NCBI GenBank assembly: GCA_963695415.1
Contig: CAVOGL010000008.1
Location: 372,001-436,000 of the forward strand
Length of the DNA stretch: 64,000 nt
Origin: CAVXWV01 sp963695415
Lineage (GTDB): Bacteria; Chloroflexota; Anaerolineae; Anaerolineales; UBA4823
Reading direction: 5' to 3'
Positions within the stretch are counted from its first letter, which is position 1; every line of letters begins with the position of its first letter. Below the pieces are notes generated by a model. It was not told the DNA's origin and did no database searches. It saw nothing but the letters and a program-made list of their open reading frames with translations. Made by a program: the position numbers and the translations under genes. This document shows positions 19,770 through 29,558 of the stretch, one piece after another.

Positions 19770-21227
19770 ATGCCTATGAGCGAAGAAATTACTTCCCAAA
19801 AGACCTCCAAAGGTCTCTCCACAGCCATTAAAGTCCTGCTGGTGCTTGCTTTTGTGATTGCAGCCGGGCTGACCGCTTTTCTCACATTTTCTGCGGTGCG
19901 CGATTTCGTAACATCATTCGAGATCGCCAACCTGCCGGGTATAGCCATAAAAGAGGGCACCTCACAAGAAGAGGCATCAACCGGCGGTGAGGCGGAAAGC
20001 AGCGCTGAAGAGCAATTATCCGTGCCCTTACAATCGCAGGATGGACCCACGCCAAAGAGTTGGGACGGCGCCAACCGGGTATCGATATTGCTCCTGGGAT
20101 TGGACCAGCGCGACTGGGAAGAAGGTGAAGGTCCTCCACGCACGGACACGATGATCCTGTTCAGCGTTGACCCGTTATCGCGCACGGCAGGCATGGTCTC
20201 CATCCCCCGAGATCTGTGGGTCAACATCCCTGGCGGTTATAAATATGGGCGCATCAACACCGCTTACCAGCTGGGAGAAGCCTATAAATATCCTGAAGGC
20301 GGTGGTCCGGGATTGGCGATGGACACGGTCGAGGAGCTGCTGGGTATACCAATTGATTATTACGCACAAGTTGATTTCGATGCCTTCATGCGATTTGTGG
20401 ACGAAATTGGCGGTATCGAAGTTTACGTGCCAGAAAAGACGTGGGTTGACCCTGTTGGCGCCAACAACACCAGAAGGCTGAAAATCGGCGACTGGCACAT
20501 GGATGGCAAGTTAGCTCTTGCCTATGCTCGCTCACGCAAAACCGAAGGCGGGGATTTTGATCGCGCTCAGCGCACCCAGGCAGTCATTATGGCAATCCGG
20601 GATAAAATTCTCAGTGCGGATATGGTGACGGAATTGATCACCAAAGCCGGGGTGCTTTATAAGCAGCTTTCCGATGGTATCCACACCAACATGACCCTGG
20701 ATGAAGCCCTGCGGCTTGCATGGCTGCTTGCTCAAATCCCTGACGAAAATATCAAGAAAGGGGTTATTGGACCTCCAGACCAGGTGCTGCTGGCAACAAA
20801 CACGGACGGCACCCAGGAAGTGCTCAAACCGATCACCGATAAGATTCGTTTGATGCGGGACGAAATTTTCACCAACGCGGGTCCGGTAAGCCCAGCCGCT
20901 GCCGATCGTGACCTCGTCAGCCTGGTGGCAGAAGAAAGTGCGCGGGTTGCAGTGCTCAACGGAAGCAGCACGCCCGGGCTTGCCGCCAGCACATCTGATT
21001 ACCTCACCTCACAGGGGCTGAACGTTGTGCAGACCGACAATGCCCAAAAAGCCACCCCTTATACAGAAATTATTTTCTACTCCGGAAAACCCTATACGGT
21101 AAAGTACCTGGTTGATTTGATGGGCATTGATCCCATCCGCATTTTCCATGTCAACGATCCCACGAGTCCAGTGGACGTTACTGTGATCCTTGGCGACCAG
21201 TGGTCTGCCAATAACCCGATGCCATAA
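19770..21227 (+). CDS. LytR-CpsA-Psr (LCP) family protein
   Basis: A 485-residue membrane-anchored protein. One N-terminal membrane helix (about residues 19-39) follows a short cytoplasmic tail. A variable extracellular linker precedes the LCP domain (about residues 95-300), with VSILLLGLDQRD, RTDTMILFSVDP, SIPRDLWVNIPG and LALAYARSRKTEGGDFDRAQ holding the conserved Asp/Arg residues that bind polyprenyl phosphate. The C-terminal LytR_C domain is VAVLNGSSTPGLAA onward. LCP proteins transfer glycopolymers from lipid carriers to the cell envelope. An ATG six bases inside the gene is an alternative start. Confidence 0.9.
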   Translation: MPMSEEITSQKTSKGLSTAIKVLLVLAFVIAAGLTAFLTFSAVRDFVTSFEIANLPGIAIKEGTSQEEASTGGEAESSAEEQLSVPLQSQDGPTPKSWDGANRVSILLLGLDQRDWEEGEGPPRTDTMILFSVDPLSRTAGMVSIPRDLWVNIPGGYKYGRINTAYQLGEAYKYPEGGGPGLAMDTVEELLGIPIDYYAQVDFDAFMRFVDEIGGIEVYVPEKTWVDPVGANNTRRLKIGDWHMDGKLALAYARSRKTEGGDFDRAQRTQAVIMAIRDKILSADMVTELITKAGVLYKQLSDGIHTNMTLDEALRLAWLLAQIPDENIKKGVIGPPDQVLLATNTDGTQEVLKPITDKIRLMRDEIFTNAGPVSPAAADRDLVSLVAEESARVAVLNGSSTPGLAASTSDYLTSQGLNVVQTDNAQKATPYTEIIFYSGKPYTVKYLVDLMGIDPIRIFHVNDPTSPVDVTVILGDQWSANNPMP

Positions 21228-21278
21228 ACCTTATTACCTGAGCTGTCGTTTATCACTCAATTAGCCTTATAAAAAAGA

Positions 21279-21284
21279 TATACT
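21279..21284 (+). promoter_or_regulatory. -10 box of a probable leaderless recD2 mRNA
   Basis: TATACT ends six bases before the GTG start at 21291. No ribosome-binding site is present. Confidence 0.4.
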
Positions 21285-21290
21285 TGAGGC

Positions 21291-23573
21291 GTGGAAAGTC
21301 TTTCCGGTTCGGTCGAGCGGGTGACATACTATAATCCTGAGAACGGCTACAGCGTCTTACGCATGCGCCCTGAGGGATCGCTGCGCGGGAAGCGACCAAA
21401 AGCTGTTGGGCGCGATGGACTGGTGACCGCCACCGGCAACCTGCCAGAGATTGTGCCCGGTGAGTATGTAAACCTGAAAGGTGACTGGGTCAACCACCCT
21501 AAACACGGTACACAATTTCAAATCGAATACTGCGAACAAACCACTCCAGCGACGGTAGCCGGTATACGACGCTACCTGGGTTCCGGGCTTGTGCGAGGCA
21601 TCGGACCACGCCTGGCTGACCGCATCGTGGCACAGTTTGGGTTGGATACACTGGACATCATCGAGAACGAACCTGAGCGCTTGAAAGAAGTGCCGGATAT
21701 AGGTCCAAAACGGACAAAGAAGATCGCCGCAGCCTGGGAAGAACAACGCCAGGTGAAGGAGATCATGCTCTTCCTGCACAGCCACAGCATCAGCACCAAC
21801 CTGGCAATAAAAATATACAAGGAGTATGGCGACCAATCCATGGGCGTGCTGCAAAGTGATCCCTACCGCCTGGCACGCGACCTGTACGGTGTGGGCTTCA
21901 AGACCGCTGACCGCATCGCCCAATCACTCGGTCTTCCAATCGACCACCCATCCCGCCTCGAAGCGGGGATTGTCTACGCTCTCAACCAATCAGTCGACGA
22001 GGGGCATGTCTACCTGCCTCGCCAGGAGCTGCTCAACCAGGCTGCCGAATTATTAGCCGTACCGGGAGATTTGTTACCTGCAGCCTTAGAGCGTCTGCGC
22101 AGCGAGCAGCGTACCCATGAACAGAACGTACCCACCACATCAGATGAAAATGGCAGGAATGGTAGCCACTCACCGGATGGCGGCAATGTAACCGCTGCAG
22201 TCGCCGAAAAATCAGCCGCCTACGGGCAGGCGGCGGTTTATCTGACCCCGCTTTATTACGGCGAACAGGGTGTTGCAGACCGTCTCGCTGAATTATCAGC
22301 AGCATTGCCATCGCGGTTGAGCGATATCCCCCCGGCGTTTATCGAATTCGACATCCCCCTTTCCGATGAACAAGCCCAAGCCATCCGCCTGGCGTTGTCA
22401 CACCCGGTCAGCGTGCTCACAGGGGGTCCCGGAACAGGGAAAACCACCGCCCTGAAAGCATTAATCACTACCCTGGAAGCTTCACGGAAATCTTATGCAC
22501 TGGCATCGCCCACGGGACGGGCAGCAAAACGGCTTTCGCAAGCCACAGACCGCCCTGCCAGCACCATCCACCGTATGCTCGGGTTCAAGCCGGGAGAGGG
22601 TTTCCGCTTTAACGCTGATAACCCTCTCGATGTCGATATGCTGGTCGTGGATGAGGTCTCGATGCTCGACCTGCTGCTGGCAAACCACCTGCTCAAAGCG
22701 CTGAACCCGGGCACCCATCTCCTGCTCGTAGGGGATTTCGACCAGCTGCCCTCCGTAGGCGCCGGGGATGTCCTGCGCGACGTGATCGCAAGCGGCATTG
22801 CCCCGGTCACCCGCCTGAGTGTCATCTTCCGCCAATCAGCAAGGTCACACATCATTACCAATGCACACCTCATCAACAGTGGGCAGATGCCGCAGTTCCC
22901 TCAAGCCGGCACGGACGATGCTCAAGGGCTGAGTGATTTTTTTCTCTTCAGCGCAGAATCCGCTGAGGATGCCTCCAATTGGGTGGAGGACGTGGTCACC
23001 AACCGAATTCCCCAAAAATTTGGGCTGCACCCGCTGCATGATATCCAGGTGCTGGCGCCGATGTACCGCGGTCAGGCAGGCGTGACCGCGCTAAACGACC
23101 GGCTTCAAGCCAGGCTCAACCCTGCATCTATCCTGAAACCTGAGAAACGCCTGTACGGGCAAACGTTCCGACCTGGTGATAAAGTGATGCAGACTCAGAA
23201 CAACTACGATAAGGAAACCTTTAATGGCGATATTGGGTTTGTGTTTGCAATCGATCCCATCGACCACACAATGACCATTGACTTTGAGGGAAGAGCCGTG
23301 CTGTATGACTGGAGCGAAGCCGACCAGCTGGTGTTAGCCTATGCCGTCTCCGTACACAAGGCACAGGGGTCCGAATTCCCGGGGGTGGTGATCCCGATGA
23401 TCACGCAGCACTACATGATGCTGCAGCGCAACCTGCTGTATACCGCCATCACGCGGGCGAGAGAGCTCTGTGTGCTGGTGGGGAGTCGTAAAGCGATCGG
23501 GATTGCCGTGAGTAACAACCGCGTGGCACAGCGTTATACCGCGCTGGATTGGAGATTGAGGGAGCGGTTGTAA
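21291..23573 (+). CDS. recD2: RecD2-type ATP-dependent DNA helicase
   Basis: A 760-residue superfamily 1B helicase of the RecD2/RecD-TraA family, moving 5' to 3' on DNA in repair. The N-terminal OB-fold (SGSVERVTYYNPENGYSVLR) and tandem helix-hairpin-helix motifs (GIGPRLADRIVAQFG, DIGPKRTKKIAAAWEEQ) distinguish it from RecBCD RecD. Helicase motifs are LTGGPGTGKTTALKA (I), VVDEVSMLDLLL (II), GDFDQLPSVGAGDVL (III) and VHKAQGSEFPGVVIP (VI). A low-complexity insert lies at about residues 275-310. The GTG start probably lacks a leader. Its 3' end overlaps the convergent MFS gene by 40 bases. Confidence 0.93.
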   Translation: MESLSGSVERVTYYNPENGYSVLRMRPEGSLRGKRPKAVGRDGLVTATGNLPEIVPGEYVNLKGDWVNHPKHGTQFQIEYCEQTTPATVAGIRRYLGSGLVRGIGPRLADRIVAQFGLDTLDIIENEPERLKEVPDIGPKRTKKIAAAWEEQRQVKEIMLFLHSHSISTNLAIKIYKEYGDQSMGVLQSDPYRLARDLYGVGFKTADRIAQSLGLPIDHPSRLEAGIVYALNQSVDEGHVYLPRQELLNQAAELLAVPGDLLPAALERLRSEQRTHEQNVPTTSDENGRNGSHSPDGGNVTAAVAEKSAAYGQAAVYLTPLYYGEQGVADRLAELSAALPSRLSDIPPAFIEFDIPLSDEQAQAIRLALSHPVSVLTGGPGTGKTTALKALITTLEASRKSYALASPTGRAAKRLSQATDRPASTIHRMLGFKPGEGFRFNADNPLDVDMLVVDEVSMLDLLLANHLLKALNPGTHLLLVGDFDQLPSVGAGDVLRDVIASGIAPVTRLSVIFRQSARSHIITNAHLINSGQMPQFPQAGTDDAQGLSDFFLFSAESAEDASNWVEDVVTNRIPQKFGLHPLHDIQVLAPMYRGQAGVTALNDRLQARLNPASILKPEKRLYGQTFRPGDKVMQTQNNYDKETFNGDIGFVFAIDPIDHTMTIDFEGRAVLYDWSEADQLVLAYAVSVHKAQGSEFPGVVIPMITQHYMMLQRNLLYTAITRARELCVLVGSRKAIGIAVSNNRVAQRYTALDWRLRERL

Positions 23574-24733
23574 AGCACCAGGGCGGCAAAAGCGAGTACG
23601 CAGAACAACATGTCCACCAGGACGATCCAGACCATCACCTGAGCGCCCTGGCTCTCGAAAAATTGCCCCACCACCCAGGGAAGCACCATCCCCCCGGCGC
23701 CTGCGCCGGTAAAAAACCAGCCCGCGGTGCGTCCGGTGAGTGTCATGCGGTGCTCCGCCCAGTTGATCATGGTGGGGAATAACGATGCCATTGCCAGACC
23801 AAGACCAACCGTGCAAAATAACACTGCTGTGAGTGAATCCGGAAATCTTAACAGCACCAACAAGCTGATCAGACATCCTGTAAGATCCACAACCAGGACC
23901 CAATAGGCGCGAACGCGCATAGCAATTGGGATCCCAAGCAAACGCCCGACCATAAAAGAACCCCAGAAGAGCGATGCCAGGTAGGCTGCCTGGGATTTGT
24001 CCGCCAGGTCGAACGCGAGCACATAAGAGCTGATCCACCCTGCGTAAGCCACCTCTGCGCCAACGTATAAAAAGAAGAAGAGCACGATCAAAGCAACCAC
24101 AACCCCAGGGACTTTCCTGATCGAGTCCTGCGGATTTTCAGCCTCGCGGGAAGGGCTGGGAAGGCGCAGGATCCAGGCGGCTACCGGTAATGCGCATACG
24201 CCTAACAGCCAGTATGCGGCTGTGATCGAATCGGTCAATCCGAGGATCTTGCCGATCAGGAGCGGTCCGATGAAAGCCCCAAACCCAAAGAAGAAGTGAA
24301 GCGCGTTCATGTACGGTTCCACGCCACGCCCATCCTCGGTGCGCCTGCGCACCCAAACCAGCTGCGTGTTCGAGCCCACATCCAAAGTGCCCTCTGCAAA
24401 CCCGACAATGAGCATCAGCGCAGTCAATACCCAGAGCAAGGGCACCAGTGGTATCAGGAAGTACGCGGCAGCCATCAGGGAAAGGACGGTAACCAGCACA
24501 GGATGCCCAGGCAAGCGGTCATACAGCCTGCCGCCGCGCAGCGAACCGAGTAAATAGCCGAACGAACGCATGGTGAAGAGCAGGCTTACCTTTGCCAGCC
24601 CCACGCCTGTGTTATCTGCCAGACCCTGGAGGGTTGGTCCCAGGGCAGAGGAGAACAAGCCCAGCACAACCATCCCGCCGAAATAACCCGCAGTCTGGTA
24701 GGCGGCTAACGGACCAAATCGCCGTCTATTCAA
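23534..24733 (-). CDS. MFS transporter
   Basis: A 399-residue major facilitator with about 12 membrane helices. The loop 2-3 motif is recognisable as GSLRGGRLYDRLPGHPVLV, and a weaker counterpart follows helix 8 (GRLLGIPIAMRVRAYW). It resembles sugar/multidrug MFS members of the FucP/YfkF type, but the substrate cannot be told. The TTG start overlaps the stop of the upstream 88-residue gene, indicating translational coupling. It is the last gene of a minus-strand group running from the aminotransferase. Confidence 0.88.
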   Translation of the reverse strand: MNRRRFGPLAAYQTAGYFGGMVVLGLFSSALGPTLQGLADNTGVGLAKVSLLFTMRSFGYLLGSLRGGRLYDRLPGHPVLVTVLSLMAAAYFLIPLVPLLWVLTALMLIVGFAEGTLDVGSNTQLVWVRRRTEDGRGVEPYMNALHFFFGFGAFIGPLLIGKILGLTDSITAAYWLLGVCALPVAAWILRLPSPSREAENPQDSIRKVPGVVVALIVLFFFLYVGAEVAYAGWISSYVLAFDLADKSQAAYLASLFWGSFMVGRLLGIPIAMRVRAYWVLVVDLTGCLISLLVLLRFPDSLTAVLFCTVGLGLAMASLFPTMINWAEHRMTLTGRTAGWFFTGAGAGGMVLPWVVGQFFESQGAQVMVWIVLVDMLFCVLAFAALVLYNRSLNLQSSAV

Positions 24734-24996
24734 TTATCATTTTCAGATTGTTGTTTTTCCCAGGCTAACTGCCAAGAATCGATAGCATCGGCACGGTTAT
24801 TCTCATCAATCACCAAAACTTTATCCAAGCCATCACGGTCAAGAATAAAGAAAGTCAGCTCGTTTTTGCCATCCTCTTCTGATGCGATGAGGCAGTCAAT
24901 CGGAGTGATCTCCTCCCCAAGAAAGTGACTGCCAAAATGAGATTCACAGGCTGGTTGCCAGCAAGTACAGGATCGTCGGTCAAGAGTTAGTTTCAT
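24730..24996 (-). CDS. Small Cys-rich hypothetical protein (88 aa)
   Basis: An 88-residue acidic protein. Near the N-terminus three Cys and a His lie close together (RSCTCWQPACESHF), which could bind metal. The rest is beta-rich (ELTFFILDRDGLDKVLVID). No family was recognised. GGGAG precedes the ATG, and the stop overlaps the MFS start, so the two are co-translated. Confidence 0.6.
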   Translation of the reverse strand: MKLTLDRRSCTCWQPACESHFGSHFLGEEITPIDCLIASEEDGKNELTFFILDRDGLDKVLVIDENNRADAIDSWQLAWEKQQSENDN

Positions 24997-25014
24997 CTTA
25001 TACTCCCTACATTT

Positions 25015-25395
25015 TCAAGGTTCAGAGATTACCGTTGGCTGCAGTACACTCAGCTCTAACGCTGAAGCCAATGCCCCAAGGGCACGCGCGTCATCCATTG
25101 AACCGTCTTCAGCCAGGATACGTTGTGCCTGTTCGGTTAATGCCCGCGCCGGGTCACGGTCATCGAGCAGTTTCAACCGTTCAGCCGCACGCACCGGGTC
25201 ATTGTTAGCCGCATAGGCAAGAGCGATCATCAGGCGATACTGGTCTTTATAGTCATCCCGCAGTGAGCCCGGGACGGTATCGACATAATCGACCGGGTTC
25301 ACCAGCCAGGCATACACCAGACCGATGATCAGCCCAATGACCAGACCTGTGAGCAGGTACCAGGGTCCCCTCTTTTCGTTTGCACCGCTGCTCAA
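25015..25395 (-). CDS. Membrane-anchored helical protein, paralogue 2 of a tandem pair
   Basis: A 126-residue protein with one N-terminal membrane helix (LLTGLVIGLIIGLVYAWLV) and a helical extracytoplasmic part. It shares layout and sequence with the upstream gene: helix, NPVDYVDTVPGSLRDDYKDQ against LPVQYKDTTPGTLRVDYRSD, then TPR-like helices. Its ATG overlaps the upstream stop (ATGA). Function unknown. Confidence 0.65.
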   Translation of the reverse strand: MSSGANEKRGPWYLLTGLVIGLIIGLVYAWLVNPVDYVDTVPGSLRDDYKDQYRLMIALAYAANNDPVRAAERLKLLDDRDPARALTEQAQRILAEDGSMDDARALGALASALELSVLQPTVISEP

Positions 25396-25820
25396 GGCGC
25401 CTCCCCACCAGACTCTTCATCCTGGGCTGGTAGGGCTTCATCCGGCGAAGGCTCTGATGGCGTCGGTTCTTCCGGTTCCTCCACAGAGCGCACACCCGTC
25501 TGCAGGTCCAGGTATAAAGTGCGCAGTAAAGCCAGGTCCGCGTCTGCATAACGCGGTTCTGCGAAAAGGATGGCATCACGGACGATTTCGCCTGGAAGCG
25601 CCGTTTCTAAGAAGACCAGACGGCGCACCGCTTCCGGAAAATCACCATCCTGGGCGTAAATCTCCGCCACCATCAGCGTGTAGTCCGAGCGATAATCGAC
25701 ACGCAGCGTCCCGGGTGTGGTGTCTTTATACTGGACAGGCAGAATATACCATCCGAAGAGCAAGCCGGCGGCAATGCCCAAAAGGATTGAAATGATGAAC
25801 GCAACCCAACGAATAATCAT
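25392..25820 (-). CDS. Membrane-anchored helical protein, paralogue 1 of a tandem pair
   Basis: A 142-residue protein with an N-terminal membrane helix (WVAFIISILLGIAAGLLFGW), a P-V-x-Y-x-D-T-x-P-G-x-L-R motif and helical repeats, ending in an acidic Pro/Glu/Ser-rich tail. It is homologous to the next gene, so the pair arose by tandem duplication. It lies 32 bases downstream of the aminotransferase gene. Confidence 0.65.
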   Translation of the reverse strand: MIIRWVAFIISILLGIAAGLLFGWYILPVQYKDTTPGTLRVDYRSDYTLMVAEIYAQDGDFPEAVRRLVFLETALPGEIVRDAILFAEPRYADADLALLRTLYLDLQTGVRSVEEPEEPTPSEPSPDEALPAQDEESGGEAP

Positions 25821-25852
25821 TGCTTTACTACATACCCATGCAATCTATACCT

Positions 25853-26975
25853 TCAACGCAGTAATTTCTCAAGCGCGCTCAGCAAAAGGAGCACGTTTTC
25901 TGCGCGGCTGCTGAATCCCATTAAACCGATGCGCCATACCTTCCCCTTGAGTGGTCCAAAACCTGCCGCGATCTCGATGTTGTACTCTTCGAGCAGGCGT
26001 TTGCGGATGTCAGCATCATCGATCCCGGGCATGAGCTGCGGGGTCGTCAGGGTAGGCAGCCGGTTCTCCAACGGGATCAAGAGGAGGCAGGTCCAGCTCT
26101 TCCAGACCGTCCCACAAAAGTTTTGCATTAGCCCGGTGCCGTTTAAAACGCTCTTCCAATCCTTCCTCGGCTACGATGCGCAGAGCCTCTCGCAGTGCAT
26201 AATGCGTGTTGATGGGAGACGTGTGGTGGTAAGCGTGGGGGGCTTCCCAATATTTACGCAGCCCGTTGAGGTCCAGGTACCAGTTAGCGACGGGTGACCG
26301 GCGTTTCGCCACCGCTTCGACAGCGCGCGGGCTGAAAGTCACTGGCGCCAGACCAGGAGGCGAGGACAGGCTTTTCTGCGTGGCGCTGTACGCTGCATCC
26401 ACTCCCCAGGCGTCTATCTGCACGGGCAGTCCTCCCAGCGAGGTAACCGCATCCAGCACCATGAGAGCGCCCTCGGCATGGGCAGAGGCAGCAATCCGGT
26501 CAACATGCGGCTGTAAGGCGCCAGTGGACGTCTCGGCATGCACCATCGCCAGCAGTTTGTAGTTTTTACCCGCCAGGGCATCTTTTACCTGGTCCGGATC
26601 GAAGACACTGCCCCAGGCAACATCCAATCGGTCCACCTGGGCGCCGTAGCGATTCGCCATATCGACCAGGCGTTCGCCGAAGAAGCCTTTCACAGCCACC
26701 AGCACCCGGTCACCCGGCTCGATCAGGTTGCACAGTGCGGCTTCCATCCCTGCAGTACCTGTGCCGGGGACTGCAAATGTCACCTCATTCTCTGTCTGGA
26801 AAAGGTAGCGGAGGAGATGCTGCTCTTCGTCCATGATTTGTAAGAATTGGGGATCCAGGTGCCCGAGCAGGGGCATTGCCATGGCGCTGAGCACGCGTGG
26901 GGGCACCATGCTGGGACCAGGACCGAGTAAGATGCGCGGTGCAGGATCCAGGTCACGGAAATCAGGTTGATGCAT
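25853..26975 (-). CDS. Class V aminotransferase (alanine/serine-glyoxylate type), frameshifted
   Basis: A PLP-dependent aminotransferase of the AGAT/SPT group that transfers amino groups between alanine or serine and glyoxylate or pyruvate. Typical elements are ILLGPGPSMVPPRVL at the start, GTGTAGMEAALCNL, VLDAVTSLGGLPV (PLP Asp) and AYSATQKSLSSPPGLA (PLP Lys). The C-terminal part (TTPQLMPGIDDADIRKRLLE onward) lies in another frame. An indel near 26080-26090 joins LEELDLP to LLIPLENRLPTL. The corrected length of about 373 residues suits the family. GAGGAG precedes the ATG. Confidence 0.88.
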
Positions 26976-27037
26976 TGAATACTCCTCTAATTGGGTTTAA
27001 GGATAATTTTAACTCAGATATTAATAAAGTTGCGTCT

Positions 27038-27907
27038 CTATGGTATGTCAGCAAAGGCGGTCTCAGGTGCGAAGGCAACGCCGACCATACTGGGTCCTGT
27101 GTGAGCGCCCAATACCAACGACATAGGACCCACAGGCAGCCAGGTGCAATCGAAGCGACGGTCTATTTGCTCCCGCAGCATTGCTGCTCCTTCAGGATTA
27201 TAGGAATGGAGCACCTGTACCCGTAATGCACTACCTGGAGGATGCTGTTTGGTGATCAGATCAACCAACCCATCGACCGCTCGGGAAAACGTTCGCACCT
27301 GACCGAGCTGTACATACGTCCCGTTCACTTTCTCCACCCCGATCAGCGGTTTAAGATTCAACAAGGAGGCTATTAACCCCTTCATGTGACTGATGCGTCC
27401 ACCGTGTATCAGGTACTTCAACTCATTCAGGGTATACATGCTCTCGCTGGCAGCGCCAACCTTCTTCATCAAAGTCAGGACCTGATCTAAGGGCAAACCT
27501 GCTTTAAACGCTCGCCCCGCTACTTCCACCTGCCACCCCGCTGCGGCTGACAAAGTTTTAGTGTCAACCAGGGTTACATTCGCTTCTGGCACCAAATCTG
27601 CTCCCGCCTTGGCAGAATTGAATGTACCACTAAGACCGGAAGTTATATGAATGGACAGAATATCCGGATCGGTGGCTGCCAACCGGCGGAATGTCTCGGA
27701 AAATTCTCCCGCCGATGGCTGCGAGGTTATCGGCAGGCTGTCCGTGTCTGCGAGCAAACGATAGAACTCCTCCGGCTTGATGTCCACACCTTCGCGGTAT
27801 GATACGCCATCAAGAGTGACGATGAGCGGCACTATGTGAATGTTATATTCTGTTAATTTCTCAGGGGGCAGCCATAAGTCTGTCCCACTATCAGTAACAA
27901 TTTGCAT
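27038..27907 (-). CDS. DegV family fatty-acid-binding protein
   Basis: A 289-residue DegV/FakB-like protein. Signatures are IVTDSGTDLWLPPE, SQPSAGEFSETFRRLA, HITSGLSGTFNSA and KYLIHGGRISHMKGLIASLL. FakB-type members carry a bound fatty acid and present it to the FakA kinase; no fakA is visible here. A good ribosome-binding site (AAAGGA) precedes the ATG. It lies 62 bases upstream of the aminotransferase in the same direction. Confidence 0.92.
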   Translation of the reverse strand: MQIVTDSGTDLWLPPEKLTEYNIHIVPLIVTLDGVSYREGVDIKPEEFYRLLADTDSLPITSQPSAGEFSETFRRLAATDPDILSIHITSGLSGTFNSAKAGADLVPEANVTLVDTKTLSAAAGWQVEVAGRAFKAGLPLDQVLTLMKKVGAASESMYTLNELKYLIHGGRISHMKGLIASLLNLKPLIGVEKVNGTYVQLGQVRTFSRAVDGLVDLITKQHPPGSALRVQVLHSYNPEGAAMLREQIDRRFDCTWLPVGPMSLVLGAHTGPSMVGVAFAPETAFADIP

Positions 27908-28174
27908 GAAATTTTCCTTTCTGAACCAGTTCCATCCTCACCAAATTCCGGCTAATAACATTATTTTACCTCCTAACACCAGAGATCAGAAATGTTTTCA
28001 GGAGGGAATATACCGGCACGTCAAAATATAAAAGCTCTGTTCCGGCTGGTCTCAACAAGAAATCACTGCAATAAGTTATAAACTGCTTGAATTCCTAAAA
28101 ATTTCCTGTACAATGTTAATAGGGAATGCCTCTCCCGTAGTTTTTTCCATCGCCATATCGCCAGGGAGGGAGAC

Positions 28175-28435
28175 ATGGATGTAATCAAGGTTTCTGGTAC
28201 TTCCCGCACGTCTGCCGTAGCAGGCGCAGTTGCAGGGGTCTTCCGGGAAAATAAACATGCTGAAGTTCAGGCTATCGGCGCGATTGCTGTTAACCAGGCG
28301 GTTAAAGCAATCGCCCTCGCCAAGGATTACCTGAAGGAGGATGGGTACGATATCGTTTGCGTACCCGAATTTGTCGACGTCGATATCGAAGGCAAGATTT
28401 GCACGGCGATCAAATTTACCGTCGATATTCGCTGA
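28175..28435 (+). CDS. spoVS: Stage V sporulation protein S (SpoVS)
   Basis: An 86-residue SpoVS (Alba-like fold, nucleic-acid-binding). Conserved sequence: VIKVSGTSRTSAVAGAVAGV, AIGAIAVNQAVKAIALA and KICTAIKFTVDI. The length is exactly that of the family. GGGAGG precedes the ATG. No other sporulation gene is in the window, and SpoVS is widespread in non-sporulating Chloroflexota, so a general regulatory role is more likely than sporulation. It is monocistronic in appearance. Confidence 0.95.
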   Translation: MDVIKVSGTSRTSAVAGAVAGVFRENKHAEVQAIGAIAVNQAVKAIALAKDYLKEDGYDIVCVPEFVDVDIEGKICTAIKFTVDIR

Positions 28436-28444
28436 AATTTCAGC
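28431..28444 (+). terminator. Palindrome over the spoVS stop codon
   Basis: GCTGAAATTTCAGC is a perfect 14-bp palindrome containing the TGA stop. It could form a weak hairpin, but no T-run follows, so termination is uncertain. Confidence 0.25.
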
Positions 28445-28582
28445 TTGAAAATATAGAAACACAATTCGATCGAAAATCATGCGCGGGTATTTTTCGATGG
28501 GTTGATTGCGCGCCTCCCCAAAACATCTTGCTCCGGACGACCACGTCTGCCAGGTACAATCGGAACAGGTAAAATATAGTCC

Positions 28583-29558
28583 TTGAATCTTGAAACACTG
28601 ACCCGTCCTGTTTACCGGTTTTGCCTGTTGGCGCTGCTCTATCGCGGCTTTTACAAGCGCACTGATCTCGTGCGTGCCAGTCGAGGCTTCACCGACCTCA
28701 CAAATTGCCCCTGCGGTTGACAACACTCCCACTCATCTTGCAGATCCAACAGCCTCAGCCACACACCCACCTGATTCAAACAGCACCGCCACGCCCACGC
28801 TGCCCGTCACTCCCACACTCATCAGCTCTCCTCCAGAATGTCTCCAGGGAGGTGGGAGGATGGAGACCGGAAGCTTCCGTTCAGAGCGGTTGAAATTGCC
28901 CATGGAGTACCGCATCTGGCTTCCACCCTGTTACGACGAGGAAACGGAACAACGTTTTCCGGCGCTTTACATGCTGCACGGTCAAAATTACAACGAAGAC
29001 CAGTGGGACCGCCTGGGGATCGATGAGACCGCCGGGTCGCTCATTGCAACGGGCGAACTCCCGCCGTTCATCATCGTCATGCCGCGGGACCGCAACTGGT
29101 CGCAGCCAGAAGAAGATCCCTTCGGGGAAGTGTTCGTGGAGGAATTTCTGCCCTGGGTGGATGAGACTTACCGCACCAGAGCGGAACGAGGTTACCGCGC
29201 AGTTGGCGGTCTTTCACGCGGGGCGGGATGGGCAGTGCATTTCGGGTTATCGCAATGGGAATTGTTCGGATCCATCGGAGCCCACAGCCTGCCCGTGTTT
29301 TGGACAGACACACCGCGCATCCACAAATGGCTGGATGCCATCCCTGCCGGGCAAACCCCGCGCATCTACCTGGACATCGGCGACCGAGACCGTCCGCAGA
29401 TCCTGGCATCTGCAAGGTGGTTCGAGGAATTGTTGACGGACAAGGGTATCCCGCATGTCTGGCATCTGTTTTCGGGCTACCACGAAGAGGCTTATTGGGA
29501 GAGGCATTTAGAAAAGTACCTGCGCTGGTATGCCTCTCCGTGGGCAGATTCGGACTGA
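28583..29558 (+). CDS. Lipoprotein esterase (alpha/beta hydrolase, esterase D-like), frameshift in signal peptide
   Basis: An alpha/beta hydrolase of the putative-esterase (Fes/EsxD-like) family: YRIWLPPCYDEETEQRFPAL, LYMLHGQNYNEDQW, nucleophile elbow GGLSRGAGWAV (catalytic Ser), acid near DIGDRDRPQI and a His in SGYHEEAYW. The continuous frame starts at GTG 28674, but upstream in that frame a lipobox (ALISC) is seen. The hydrophobic start of the signal peptide (TTG at 28583, FCLLALL) is one frame away, so an indel near 28639-28645 is likely. A Thr/Pro-rich linker follows the lipid-modified Cys. The stop codon lies at the first unit of the 61-bp array. Confidence 0.75.

Noticed and set aside
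28076..28732. 218-residue minus-strand frame
   Set aside because: Antisense to spoVS and the esterase start; spoVS is a clear family match on the plus strand.
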